From assembly GCF_003336665.1 (NCBI RefSeq), contig NZ_QPIJ01000001.1, forward strand, positions 300,812 through 364,811: a DNA stretch of 64,000 nt. The letters run 5' to 3'. The notes under the pieces were generated by a model. The model had not been told where the DNA came from, searched no databases, and saw nothing but the letters and a program-made list of their open reading frames with translations. The stretch comes from Vreelandella rituensis (GTDB lineage: Bacteria; Pseudomonadota; Gammaproteobacteria; Pseudomonadales; Halomonadaceae). Position 1 is the stretch's first letter; the number at the start of each line of letters is the position of its first letter. Below, piece after piece: positions 18,191 through 27,077 of the stretch. The translations under genes were made by a program, and so were the position numbers.

Positions 18191-18220
18191 TATATATAAG
18201 ATTGCGTCAACCCATATATG
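18191..18220 (-). promoter_or_regulatory. Family A promoter/operator 1
   Basis: Minus strand: CATATATGGGTTGACG then a second TATATATA arm. TTGACG, 17 bases and AATACT form a sigma70-like promoter in which the -35 box lies inside the repeat. It precedes the GHKL gene starting at 18113. Confidence 0.65.
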
Positions 18221-18291
18221 ATGTTTTTTTCTCCTATGGCTCGGCCTATGCGTGGAGGGTGGCGAGTTTCGCTGGAAGTTGAGTGATTGGC

Positions 18292-18999
18292 TCAGCAGGG
18301 GCCGTTAAGTGAGTGTCGGCGCAGCGAGGCCGGAACGGGATTGCGTGCGGCTTCCAGCAGGGCATCGACATGCCCCAGCGCGGCTTGGCGGACGGCTTCG
18401 ATACTCTGGCGGGCGTCCAGCACCTTGATGCGTCCGGGCTCCTGGTCGGCTCGTTCAAGATACCCGGCGCGAACACGCTCGAATAATGTCCCGGCTTCAA
18501 GCTCGATGCGATCCTTCTCTGCGCCCGTGGCATGGCCGCGATGCCCCATGCGTTCCAGAGAGGTCGATACCGGCAGATCGAGCAGCAAGGTCAGGTCGGG
18601 GCGCAGGTCGCCCAGGGCCATGTTCTCCAGGGCTTCGACATGCGCCAGCGGTAGCCCGCGACCTCTATATTGGTAGGCGTGGCCAGAATCATGGAATCTG
18701 TCGGCCAAAACACAATCGCCCCGCGCCAGCGCCGGAGCGATTACCTCGGCCACCAGCTGGGCGCGGGAAGCCGCCATCAGCAGCAGTTCGGTCATGGGGT
18801 CTAACGCCTGGTTGCGACTGTCCAGCAATACCTCGCGAAGCTGTTCTCCGATGGGAGTGCCACCGGGCTCGCGCACCTGGACGACGGTGTGCCCTGCCGC
18901 CTCCAGATGCGAATGGATGGCCGCGATCTGCGACCCCTTGCCACAAGCATCGACCCCCTCGACGGAAATGAGCTTGCCGGGTTTTATGGGCGTGGGCAT
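18292..18999 (-). CDS. tmk: Thymidylate kinase
   Basis: A 235-residue dTMP kinase that makes dTDP for dTTP synthesis. Seen: P loop EGVDACGKGSQ near residue 15 (the usual form is DGAGK[TS]T; here a Cys replaces Gly/Ala), the REPGGTPIGEQLR motif, DRFHDSGHAYQYRGRGLP (the DRY/F-SxxAYQGxGRG signature) and the lid region with DRIE. ATG 18999 is taken as start because the conserved domain begins just after it; ATG 19026 is possible. The RBS is weak. A family B site lies about 215 bases upstream at 19214-19242. Plasmid-borne tmk is unusual; phages carry it to boost or redirect nucleotide pools. Confidence 0.88.
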   Translation of the reverse strand: MPTPIKPGKLISVEGVDACGKGSQIAAIHSHLEAAGHTVVQVREPGGTPIGEQLREVLLDSRNQALDPMTELLLMAASRAQLVAEVIAPALARGDCVLADRFHDSGHAYQYRGRGLPLAHVEALENMALGDLRPDLTLLLDLPVSTSLERMGHRGHATGAEKDRIELEAGTLFERVRAGYLERADQEPGRIKVLDARQSIEAVRQAALGHVDALLEAARNPVPASLRRHSLNGPC

Positions 19000-19213
19000 G
19001 GGAGTGCGCCTTTTGCTGTTAAACATGAGGGGTAAACCCAGTATACCGGAGCCATCCCCCTCTCTGGGGTGACGCGAACGTGGCCCACCATGCCAAAGTG
19101 TCGCCGGGTTATTGCGGTGTTCAGCATGGGTAAGGCCTCCTATGGGACAAGTCTGCAAGACGATAGCGGTTCGTTGCTGGGGGTGAAGATGGAAACGCCC
19201 CCTACCGTCTTGA

Positions 19214-19242
19214 TATAGGGGTCAATGCGCGGAGTCGGGTCA
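19214..19242 (-). promoter_or_regulatory. Family B site upstream of thymidylate kinase
   Basis: Minus strand: TGACCC, 13 bases, GACCCCTATATC. The upstream box is degenerate (TGACCC instead of TCGCCC) but the spacing is identical to the other sites, and it points toward tmk. Confidence 0.4.
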
Positions 19243-19401
19243 TGTGAAAACGAAATACCGACCAAACGCTGGTGTGGGGCGTGAGCAGCTACGCTATGGG
19301 GGCTGTATGCCCACAGGAGAAGGAAGGCGGGGATAAACGGGGATTGGGTGGGACTTGGCCTTAAAGGACGTAGCGAGGGCCCTTGCAGCCGCCGCGCCAG
19401 C

Positions 19402-19420
19402 CCCGCCCGTTGCGGGCGGG
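19402..19420 (-). terminator. GC-rich hairpin after the second GHKL gene
   Basis: CCCGCCCG, loop TTG, CGGGCGGG, located 10 bases beyond the stop of the 19431-21107 gene. No T run follows, so its strength as a terminator is uncertain. Confidence 0.4.
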
Positions 19421-19430
19421 ATGCGTTGTA

Positions 19431-21107
19431 TCAGGCCACGTTTGCGGCCTTGAAATCGTTGTCTTCGGCCTTGAGCATCGCCTGCGTGGGCTTTAGTCCG
19501 CGCTTGCGCAGTGCCGCTGCGTAATTTTTCAGTAGTTCATTGGCAATCCAGCCGACACCACCATTGCTTGCCAACATCACTTCATGAAAACGTTCATAGA
19601 ACTCAGGTGGATGGCCGTGCCCCGTCAAATCAGAAGAAGTGTGGCAGAACTCGTGAATCAGGATGCCCGCGAGTCGCGTGGCACCCGAAACCCCTTGGCG
19701 CAGCAGCTTGGCCGTTTCACGCTCCACCGCCACATAGGTCGCCCCGTCCGTCCACGCTTCCGCCGTCTCGCTGACCCCAAGGATGATATTTCGCGGAGCG
19801 GGCCTTTCATTCAGGGCGGTACGAAAGCAGCTTGGGATATAGTTGGCCGCTTCATTCATCGCTTTTAGCGCACATTGCTCAATCTTGGTCAAATCCTTGC
19901 GCGAATCCAGTGGCTCGTGGGTATCACTGAACATATCTGCATAATCAGTAAAATCCCTCACGTTGCCACGAAAGCAAACGGTATCCCGCATGCCGTCACC
20001 TGCAAAGTATTGGCTGGTCGCCACCGCTTCCAATTTCGCTTGCACGTTCTCGACACTGTAGGCATTCAGCATGTCCATCATGGAGGGGTGCATGACAAAG
20101 ACACACCCCTTCTCGTGTACACGAATCGCCAGACGTTTCTGGTCGTCGGTGCAGAAGGTGATTTCCTTGAAGTTTCTCAGTCGACCGATAGGGTGGCGCT
20201 TGCCGGTCACATCCTTGAGCAGGCGCAGCTTTTCGACATCCGCATCATTAAAATTGATTTCATTGGACAGCAGTTGGTGAAGAAGGAATTCCGCCTCGTT
20301 GTCGTTCAAGGCTTTGCTCTTGCGGGTACGCTCGCCTGCGCTGGCGCGAATCAGGCGTTTGGCTTCCTTCCAGAGACTGCACTTGGATTCGAGAATGTCA
20401 TTGCGGGCGACATTCACCTCAAAGGCTTTTTTGGAAACCACAATACCGCCCGTGCCAAAAGTGTGGGCCGGAAAATGACGCACAAGGACACCGATGCTAT
20501 AGACCGACAACTGCCCCTTGGCTTGCATCTTGATATACAGATCGTCGGTTTCAATGTCCCATTTTTGATCTTTGGGTAGTTTGGAAATGCTGCGTCCATT
20601 CAGGATGACTGGAATCTGGGCGTACTTGGCCAACTCTTCCAACTCGCGCTCGGTGCGGTCAACGTCGCTTGGCAACATGGGATCGTAGAAGCGCCCCGTG
20701 ACGGTGAAGCCCTCTTGTTCGGGCAGGTCATCCCGCAGGTCGTACTCAAGGCCGTTCTTGCGAATATCAACGTCCATCTGGTGCGTCGAGGTACGCATAG
20801 TCGTCGGAGCGAAGGCCCACGCCTGAGCGCGGCCCAGCCCGTAACGCCCGTAGACGCGACCTTCATTGTCACCGTGGTCAAAGCCCAGCGTGCCAAGGCA
20901 TTCGCGCACATCATCCAGTCGTTGCACCCCCTTTCCGTTGTCAGTAACGGTGAAGCCTTCGGTATCAAGGGTGATGGTTACTTTACTGGCATTGCCGTCG
21001 ACACTATTCATCACCATCTCGAGCAAGGCTTTAGAGAAACTGCCGGCCTGACCTTCAATCATGTGAAAAATAAGCTGACTGCCGACCTGAATCTGGTGTT
21101 TTGCCAT
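19431..21107 (-). CDS. GHKL ATPase with C-terminal HExxH metallopeptidase-like domain
   Basis: A 558-residue protein starting at ATG 21107 (GAGGG upstream). N-terminal GHKL domain: N box FSKALLEMVMNSVDGNAS (about residues 22-40), G1 box VTDNGKGV (about 51-58), G2 box GRYGLGRAQAW (about 82-92). About residue 470 there is an HExxH zinc-peptidase motif, ILIHEFCHTSSD, followed by a downstream GxxxG/E-rich stretch. An HSP90-like ATPase joined to a zinc-peptidase-like domain is an unusual pairing. It follows family A promoter 2 and has a GGCAACCGC element in its leader, like the first GHKL gene. Whether the peptidase is active, and its substrate, are unknown. Confidence 0.78.
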   Translation of the reverse strand: MAKHQIQVGSQLIFHMIEGQAGSFSKALLEMVMNSVDGNASKVTITLDTEGFTVTDNGKGVQRLDDVRECLGTLGFDHGDNEGRVYGRYGLGRAQAWAFAPTTMRTSTHQMDVDIRKNGLEYDLRDDLPEQEGFTVTGRFYDPMLPSDVDRTERELEELAKYAQIPVILNGRSISKLPKDQKWDIETDDLYIKMQAKGQLSVYSIGVLVRHFPAHTFGTGGIVVSKKAFEVNVARNDILESKCSLWKEAKRLIRASAGERTRKSKALNDNEAEFLLHQLLSNEINFNDADVEKLRLLKDVTGKRHPIGRLRNFKEITFCTDDQKRLAIRVHEKGCVFVMHPSMMDMLNAYSVENVQAKLEAVATSQYFAGDGMRDTVCFRGNVRDFTDYADMFSDTHEPLDSRKDLTKIEQCALKAMNEAANYIPSCFRTALNERPAPRNIILGVSETAEAWTDGATYVAVERETAKLLRQGVSGATRLAGILIHEFCHTSSDLTGHGHPPEFYERFHEVMLASNGGVGWIANELLKNYAAALRKRGLKPTQAMLKAEDNDFKAANVA

Positions 21108-21175
21108 GATGTTTTTCCCTCTGCGGTTGCCTTGGTTCATGTCGGTGATCACCGACGCACACAGATAGATTAGTT

Positions 21176-21205
21176 TATATATGTATTTACGTCAACCCAT
21201 ATAAA
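21176..21205 (-). promoter_or_regulatory. Family A promoter/operator 2
   Basis: Minus strand: TTTATATGGGTTGACG followed by a TATATA arm. TTGACG, 17 bases, TAATCT. It drives the GHKL-HExxH gene starting at 21107. Confidence 0.65.
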
Positions 21206-21309
21206 GAGAAAAGCGAAACGCACCGCTAAGCGGATGTGGAGGGCGTTGCCGGGTAACGGCTATCGGGTGCTTGGTGACGGTGGCAAGCACCCGTGGATAC
21301 GGGAGGTTC

Positions 21310-21633
21310 CTACCGGCGACTGATCATACGAAAGAATCGGAAAAGCACCCAAAAGAAGCCATAGACCAGTGCGCCTGCGTACAACACCGGCCCGAGGCCA
21401 TCCTCCTTGTAAAAATCAATCCATGACGGGACATAGCGAATCAATGCCAAGACTATCCCGGTAAGGACAATCGTTACCCCTGGGTCCTGCACTAATGACC
21501 GCAACCAACGGAAAGGCAGCATGGCCACGATGAAGGCCATGCCCAGCACAAAGCAAATCGGGTAAAACAGCACCTTTCCTGCGGGTTTTCGAGAGCGAAG
21601 CCAAGCTGTATTTTTCGCACCGAGTCCAAACAT
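21310..21633 (-). CDS. Small membrane protein, 107 aa
   Basis: Starts at ATG 21633 with AAGGAG 8 bases upstream. Two or three hydrophobic segments are visible: FYPICFVLGMAFIVAMLPF (about residues 24-42), GVTIVLTGIVLALIRYV (about 55-71) and VLYAGALVYGFFWVLFRFF (about 84-102), ending in basic residues. It is probably an inner-membrane protein. It lies downstream of the exported HExxH gene at 21833, with about 200 bases between, and may share its transcript. No family recognised. Confidence 0.6.
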   Translation of the reverse strand: MFGLGAKNTAWLRSRKPAGKVLFYPICFVLGMAFIVAMLPFRWLRSLVQDPGVTIVLTGIVLALIRYVPSWIDFYKEDGLGPVLYAGALVYGFFWVLFRFFRMISRR

Positions 21634-21832
21634 GGATAGTCTCCTTTTGGGTATTCTAGGGGCCGAGCGCTTCAAAGCCCCTTAGTCGTATGTCCGTATG
21701 CGTCTCAGTCAACAGTACCAGCCTTTTTCTAAGCAACAAAGTTTGCTTTGGGGGTGGCATCGCCCGCGCACACCTTGCGTACTTGCTCGCGCCCCGCCGT
21801 ATTCTTGGTAGGGCGGTGACGTTGCGTCTGGT

Positions 21833-23728
21833 TCACATCACGGACGGGCCTTTAGTGCGATGCGGGGTGGACGCCATCGGTGACGGCGTGGCCTGAGCGG
21901 TGGCTGGGCCTTGGCGCTGCTCGGCGGCGGCGGTCTCGGCGGCGATGCGCTCGGCTTCCTCGATCAACATGGCGCGAAAGCGACTGGTTCCTGGCGAGCC
22001 ATCGCTGGCGGTCGCCGTGGCGTCGATATCTGCCGTTTTGGTCTGGGTCGAAGTTTTGCCCGGTATGGCACTGTCCGCTTCTGGAGCTTTTCCATGGGGC
22101 GGTTGCAGGTCTGGGTCGGGATGGTCCGGGGAGGCATCCTGCCGGGCCATGACCCGCTTGATGCCAGCCATTGCATTCGTCAGTCCAAGGGTGTCTGCCA
22201 TACCCCCCAGCCAGTGCTTCTTGGTGTCCTCGACCTTGTTGTCCAGGGAGGCAACCGCTGGCCCCGTGGTGTCAGCCTGAGGTGATGCGCCCTTCTCAGC
22301 CTCCTGATGGACACCGAACTGCGTCTGAAACAAGTTCGGCTGGTAGGCGTACCCAGCGTCCATTCCCCCTTTCGCCTCGAACTGGCTTACCCCTGCTTTG
22401 GCGACTGCCTCAAAGAAGGTGGTCACGCCTTCGGGATTTTTCTTGTAGAGTTCTTCCAGTGCATCGGCAACCGGGCCTGCGCCCATGGTGTCGTGACCAT
22501 CATAGGATTGGCCACCGGGCATCTGGCTGAGCACCTCCAAATACTCAGCCCGCTCCTGATCCGACATTTCAGTGAAAAAATCAGGCTTGGTGTCGTGGTC
22601 GTGGAGAATTTTACGCAGACCTGTGGCGTGATCGTTATCGACACTAAGCCGACCGATCAGCTGGTGCGCATCGTACTCATTGTCCCTGCCAAGTTGGTGA
22701 AGGATCATGTTGTAATGCGCGTTGGATACGTGTCTTTCGGCAACGTCTATGTCCGCGCCCACCACCTCCTTCATGATCGCGGCGTTGTCGACATCGACAA
22801 CCGAGATCGCCAGGTTGTAGCCAAGATGCTGAATGTCTTGCAGGTCCATGGATTCCAGGTCTATCCGATCATTCGCCACCAGATGCTTGAGGGCCAGCAG
22901 GCTCGGCTGGGTCATATGAGACGTATCCAGACTACCATCGCCGGGACGCACGACGGTTCGATCACGATACTGGATGAACCCATCGATATATTCGAGTGAC
23001 TGCGCCTTGTCGAGCCCCTCATTGGTCATCTTGTCTTTTAGCAGCGCCGATACACCGATGATATCTGACGCCTGCTCGGTGAGATGCGTTTGTGCCGCCG
23101 TAGCCTCATAGATTCCTTCTGACTTGTATTCGGCAGCCGCATGCCCCACCTCGTGCCAGATCGCAATAGTGCGGTAGTCATCCTCGGTGAACGGGGTGTT
23201 GGCAAACGCCTCAGTGCCAATGTCGAAGCCTTTATCCAGCGGCACGATATAGTTTGGATCAACGTCGCTGCCGAACGTGACGCGAAAGTAAGTGGGGGCG
23301 TTGTAGGTATCGGCCGAATCCAGAAAGGGTTTGACGCCGGCATACGCCTCGCTGTCGAGATAGTCCTGTCCGAAGTGTTTCGCAATGAACTGCTCGGTCG
23401 GGGTGTCGTAGAGAAACGTCAACACCTCCCCTTCCGAAAAGGGGTTCTTGTAGACGGCGTTTTCCTTGTTCTGGTTAAGCTCCCTGAAGTTATCCAGCGT
23501 CAGCGTCTCCAGGTCCAGCTTTGCCGCCTCGCCTTTCACCTCGGCCGCCGCCACCGGGCTATCCGGCGTCGCATGCGTGTTTTCCAGCGGCTTGGCAAAC
23601 GCCGACGACACGGAATTGACGCCAATAATGGCGGCCATGGCCACAGTGAGAACCTTTTGCTTATCCAGTCCCTTGCCGTGCGAGGTAACGGACGCGAGGC
23701 CGCTACTCAAAAACAAATTGAGATCCAT
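21833..23728 (-). CDS. Exported protein with HExxH motif, 631 aa
   Basis: A 631-residue protein. Residues about 24-45 (KVLTVAMAAIIGVNSVSSAFA) look like a Sec signal or membrane anchor with a long N-region. Near residue 190 is IAIWHEVGHAAAEYK, an HExxH zinc-binding motif with a further Glu-rich stretch downstream (AAQTHLTEQASD), the pattern of gluzincin-type peptidases. The C-terminal 150 residues are Ala/Gln/Pro-rich and low complexity. It follows the 78-residue gene at 23740 by 11 bases. It could be a secreted peptidase involved in mating or cell-wall processing, but no family is recognised. The stop lies at 21833. Confidence 0.65.
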   Translation of the reverse strand: MDLNLFLSSGLASVTSHGKGLDKQKVLTVAMAAIIGVNSVSSAFAKPLENTHATPDSPVAAAEVKGEAAKLDLETLTLDNFRELNQNKENAVYKNPFSEGEVLTFLYDTPTEQFIAKHFGQDYLDSEAYAGVKPFLDSADTYNAPTYFRVTFGSDVDPNYIVPLDKGFDIGTEAFANTPFTEDDYRTIAIWHEVGHAAAEYKSEGIYEATAAQTHLTEQASDIIGVSALLKDKMTNEGLDKAQSLEYIDGFIQYRDRTVVRPGDGSLDTSHMTQPSLLALKHLVANDRIDLESMDLQDIQHLGYNLAISVVDVDNAAIMKEVVGADIDVAERHVSNAHYNMILHQLGRDNEYDAHQLIGRLSVDNDHATGLRKILHDHDTKPDFFTEMSDQERAEYLEVLSQMPGGQSYDGHDTMGAGPVADALEELYKKNPEGVTTFFEAVAKAGVSQFEAKGGMDAGYAYQPNLFQTQFGVHQEAEKGASPQADTTGPAVASLDNKVEDTKKHWLGGMADTLGLTNAMAGIKRVMARQDASPDHPDPDLQPPHGKAPEADSAIPGKTSTQTKTADIDATATASDGSPGTSRFRAMLIEEAERIAAETAAAEQRQGPATAQATPSPMASTPHRTKGPSVM

Positions 23729-23739
23729 GCCGCCCCCCT

Positions 23740-23976
23740 TTAATCGACTTGTCGGAATTGCAGTTTCCCGGCTGGAAAATCCATCATGAATAAAGGGGTT
23801 TTGATCGGTTCGCTCAGCCCCTTGAACTCAATGACACGATTGCTTTCATCCTTAATGTAAAGATTCCCGTCATATTGCCCGACGAAGCTGAGATTCCCCT
23901 TGGGGAGGGTGGTATTGGACACAATGCCGTGCTGATTTTCGTGGTTCTCCATCACCACATAATCTTTAACAATCAT
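23740..23976 (-). CDS. Small protein, 78 aa
   Basis: A 78-residue protein, start ATG 23976 with AAGGGG upstream. Beta-rich look (GNLSFVGQYDGNLYIKDESNRVIEFKG), no signal peptide. It lies 11 bases before the HExxH gene and begins about 110 bases from the family B site at 24082-24113, so the two are probably one transcription unit. Function unknown. Confidence 0.6.
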   Translation of the reverse strand: MIVKDYVVMENHENQHGIVSNTTLPKGNLSFVGQYDGNLYIKDESNRVIEFKGLSEPIKTPLFMMDFPAGKLQFRQVD

Positions 23977-24081
23977 ATAAATCCCCTTCTCAGATAATGG
24001 TTTTTCTATTTTGTCATGGTGGCATGCCGTGGTGGACTTTTAACCAAATCGTATAGAAGCGCGCATGTCCCCTTCCTGAGT

Positions 24082-24113
24082 TATATAGGGTCCAGGGAGA
24101 AGCGAGCGGGCGA
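24082..24113 (-). promoter_or_regulatory. Family B site before the 23976 gene
   Basis: Minus strand: TCGCCC, 15 bases, GACCCTATATAA. One C is missing from the usual CCCC and the spacer is two bases longer, but the order and direction match the other sites. Confidence 0.4.
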
Positions 24114-24185
24114 AAAAAGAGCTGGCGTAGTCGAAGTAGACATCCCAGTGATGCTCTAACTCCCTCGCCCGACAGGGCAGGCCTG

Positions 24186-25016
24186 TCACGCGGCACCTGT
24201 CCTGACGGTGTTGGCGGGCGATTGTGAGGCATACCGCCCGCGCCCTATCCGTTTGGCTTTCTGTTGGCACACCTTGCGTACCTGTTCGCGCCACGCCGGA
24301 TTCGCGGTGGGGCGCCGATCGGCAACGTAGTTGTATATCTCACGCAGCGTGGCTTCCCCGCCCATACGCGCCAGCGCCTCGCCGACAAGCTCGCCCCAGG
24401 TGGCCGGGCCTTCTCGCATGGCGTCCTGGGTTTCCTTGGGAAGCTCCTGCAGGTAAGCCAGTTCGTCGTAAAGCGCGAACCCCACCATCAGGCGCTTCTT
24501 GTCCTTGGTGAACGTGGCGAACACCAGGGGGTACTGGAGGCCTTGAAAGAGGTTACGCGGCAGCATTTCCTGGGTGAGACTCCATTGTTCGCTGTAGCGA
24601 ACCGTGCGCCGAGCATTCTGGAAGAAATAGGCGGGCAGCACGAACGCCACCCGACCGTCCTTGGTCAGCAGGTCATGCGAGCGATCAAGGAACTGCTCGA
24701 TGGTGCTGGTGGAAAATGGCGGGTTGCCCACGATGGCGGTGGGCTGGTGTGGGAGATCAATCGTGCGAAAATCCCCGCAGATGACTTCCCGGCCTGTGAT
24801 CTCCCGTGGCTGTTGCGCCAGCACGGGGTCGATCTCAATGCCTGTGACCGGCACATGGCCGGGAATGGCCTGGAGAAAGCGCCCGATTCCGCAGCTGGGT
24901 TCGACCACGAAATCGTCGCTGTCCAGGTGTCTCAAGTGGGCGCGCACCAGCGCCTCGGCTGCCCAGGCGGGGGTCATGTATTGGCCCAAACGCTTGGTCG
25001 TGTCTTGAGTTGGCAT
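24186..25016 (-). CDS. N6-adenine DNA methyltransferase
   Basis: A 276-residue AdoMet-dependent methyltransferase. Near residue 38 is a motif I (VVEPSCGIGRFL), near residue 62 an acidic ribose contact (IEIDP), and near residue 95 the catalytic NPPF motif of N6-adenine enzymes; the order motif I then NPPF is gamma-type (TaqI-like). Residues 205-262 (GGEATLREIYNYV...) resemble a small winged-helix (HARE-HTH-like) domain that may read DNA. No cognate restriction enzyme is adjacent. It lies downstream of ligA with about 70 bases between. Protecting plasmid DNA from host restriction is an inference from this isolation. Confidence 0.8.
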   Translation of the reverse strand: MPTQDTTKRLGQYMTPAWAAEALVRAHLRHLDSDDFVVEPSCGIGRFLQAIPGHVPVTGIEIDPVLAQQPREITGREVICGDFRTIDLPHQPTAIVGNPPFSTSTIEQFLDRSHDLLTKDGRVAFVLPAYFFQNARRTVRYSEQWSLTQEMLPRNLFQGLQYPLVFATFTKDKKRLMVGFALYDELAYLQELPKETQDAMREGPATWGELVGEALARMGGEATLREIYNYVADRRPTANPAWREQVRKVCQQKAKRIGRGRYASQSPANTVRTGAA

Positions 25017-25084
25017 ATTTGTTCTCCCCTTGGATGCCCGTCGTTAGCTGGTGCGGCGGATGACGGCCACCGCGCCAGCCAGCT

Positions 25085-27025
25085 TTACCCGGCGATCAGC
25101 GCCAGATACTCGGCTTCGGTGAGAACCCGCACGACTACCCTGCCCGCTTTCTCGTTGATCTTCTCGGCCTTGGCGAGCTTGCTGCCCGCCTTCTCACCGA
25201 TGACCAGCATGGTGGTCTTGGCATTCACCGCACTCTGAATTTCGGCACCCAGGGCTGCCGCCTCAGATTCCATGACCTTACGGCTGCCGACTTGCATGGT
25301 GCCGGTGAACACGATCTTCTCAGCGGCCAGCGGGCCTGCCTCGGTGCTGGCGCTAACCGGGGCATCCGCTTCAAGGGTGAAACCCAGCGAGTGCATGTGC
25401 GCGATAGTCGGCCATATTTCATGCAGGGAGGCTGCAATGGCAGGCGAGGTCAAAGCGCCAAACCCCGCGATGGCGTTGATCTGCTCAGGGGTGACATGCT
25501 CAAGCTCAGCCAAGGGGATTTCTGCCAGCAGCTTGCGAGCATCCCCTTTGCCCAGGTGACGGATACCAAAAGCGGCCAGCCAGCGCCACTCCATGACAGG
25601 TTCGTTCAAGCTGCGCGCCAGCTGACCAACGAGGTTGGCTGACTGTCCCGGCCCGAAGCCCACGGCCTCGAAATCCTCGGTTTGCATGGCGTAGATTTCA
25701 GGCAATGTTTCAATGCCCGCGTCCACCAGTTTGGTGATGGCCTTGGGTCCGAAAAGATCAACATTCCCGAGAGTGTGGAACCAATGCCGCAGCCGCGCTT
25801 CTGTCTGGGATGAGCAGCCAGCCGTGTTGCTGCATACAAGGTGTTCACCTTCCTCGATGGCTTCGGTCTCGCAGACCGGACAGTGAGTGATGATAAGGGG
25901 ATTGGGAGAAGGGGTTATCACGTTAAGCAGCTTGGGTATTACAGAGCCGGAACGTGTGACCAGGATTTCTGCGCCCTCCCCCAGGCCCAGCGCGATCAGA
26001 TTTTTCGCGGTGTGCGCCGTGGCCTTGGAAACGTTTGCTCCACTCAGGTAGACCGGGGAGATTTCAAGGGTCGGAATGATACGTCCGGTTCTGCCGGTAG
26101 TCAGGCGGATGCCTTCCACTGTGGAAATGGCGGTTTCCCCCTGCTTTTTGATCGCCATGACGGCGCGTTCATGGTGTGAGGTTGCCCCCATCGCTTCGCG
26201 TAGGGCCGCGTGAGCGACTTCCACCACCATACCGTCAGTCTCGTACTGGTTATCGGCAATCACAGCGTCGTACAGCCCTTGCCAGTCGCTCAGCAGTTCG
26301 TCGGCGGTGACGGTGCGGTCGCCCAAGATAGCGAACGGCACGAAGCGGATGGCACCTTCCTTGAGAGCCAGATGATGATGGGGTTTTAGGGTATCCGCCC
26401 CCACAAACCCGGCAATGAAGTTGCGCGCATGATCGAGTTCGTGTTCGGTGTCACGGCCCAAATGGGCGTCGAAGAAGGTTTTGCAAGCGACAAGCTCACC
26501 GCGCCCCAAGCCACGCCCGCCGAGCATGGCGACACCCCGTTCAACAATGCGCGTAATGTCCTGACCCTGGAGGCCGTCGCCGCGAGTGACCACTTGCTTG
26601 CCCCCATCTTCCGCCGCGATGCCGTCGAGCTTTGGCGTCAGGCGAAAGCGCAGGCTTGTTGGGTCAATGCCTTGTTCTTGGGCGGCGCGTTGGACTTGCT
26701 GGATGAAGCGAGCGACTTCTTCGTGCGTGTAGCACTTCTGCGTCGATAGCATGGGGGTCGCGTGGCGCACCGTAGGCGCGTTGAGCGCCAGCGGCTCCGG
26801 CTCGACTTCATGCAGAAAGGGATGGTCGGCATTTTCCCGGCGCAATGCTGCGAGAAACACCTGATCGTAGATTACATCGGAGACGATGGGCGCACCTGAA
26901 CGGTAAGCAGCGTTCAGTTCACGGCACACATCGGCCAGGGAGTCGGAGCGATCGAGCAGCGCCAGCGCCACCTCGTTATCGGCAATCAGGTCGGCATTGG
27001 GCAGAATGGAGAGCTTGGCAGTCAT
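25085..27025 (-). CDS. ligA: NAD-dependent DNA ligase
   Basis: A 646-residue LigA-type ligase that seals nicks using NAD+. Seen: N-terminal Ia-like region with YDQ...L (residues about 45-60), adenylation motif PKLDGIA near residue 128, RGDG downstream, OB-fold region, a CPVC...CSNTAGC zinc finger near residues 395-415, helix-hairpin-helix repeats, and a C-terminal BRCT domain. Length is near the usual 670. GAGGATATT precedes ATG 27025. Sequence is divergent from chromosomal ligases at several normally constant positions (for example KLDGIAAED in place of KxDGxAxxL). It shares an operon with the Zn-ribbon protein before it and the methyltransferase after it. Confidence 0.9.
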   Translation of the reverse strand: MTAKLSILPNADLIADNEVALALLDRSDSLADVCRELNAAYRSGAPIVSDVIYDQVFLAALRRENADHPFLHEVEPEPLALNAPTVRHATPMLSTQKCYTHEEVARFIQQVQRAAQEQGIDPTSLRFRLTPKLDGIAAEDGGKQVVTRGDGLQGQDITRIVERGVAMLGGRGLGRGELVACKTFFDAHLGRDTEHELDHARNFIAGFVGADTLKPHHHLALKEGAIRFVPFAILGDRTVTADELLSDWQGLYDAVIADNQYETDGMVVEVAHAALREAMGATSHHERAVMAIKKQGETAISTVEGIRLTTGRTGRIIPTLEISPVYLSGANVSKATAHTAKNLIALGLGEGAEILVTRSGSVIPKLLNVITPSPNPLIITHCPVCETEAIEEGEHLVCSNTAGCSSQTEARLRHWFHTLGNVDLFGPKAITKLVDAGIETLPEIYAMQTEDFEAVGFGPGQSANLVGQLARSLNEPVMEWRWLAAFGIRHLGKGDARKLLAEIPLAELEHVTPEQINAIAGFGALTSPAIAASLHEIWPTIAHMHSLGFTLEADAPVSASTEAGPLAAEKIVFTGTMQVGSRKVMESEAAALGAEIQSAVNAKTTMLVIGEKAGSKLAKAEKINEKAGRVVVRVLTEAEYLALIAG

Positions 27026-27077
27026 GCGAATATCCTCGAAATCTTGTTCAGGGCAGCCTCGCTGCCCTGGTTCATTA

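Larger units (their letters stand above)
19000..19430. other. 430-bp non-coding leader region of tmk
   Basis: No credible gene. It contains the family B site at 19214-19242, the hairpin at 19402-19420, and a CCCCAGAGAGGGGG inverted repeat near 19053. Otherwise I see nothing definite. Confidence 0.5.

Noticed and set aside
24264..25238. 324-aa plus-strand frame over the methyltransferase
   Set aside because: Antisense shadow of the methyltransferase and ligase genes; it follows their codon bias and has no motif.
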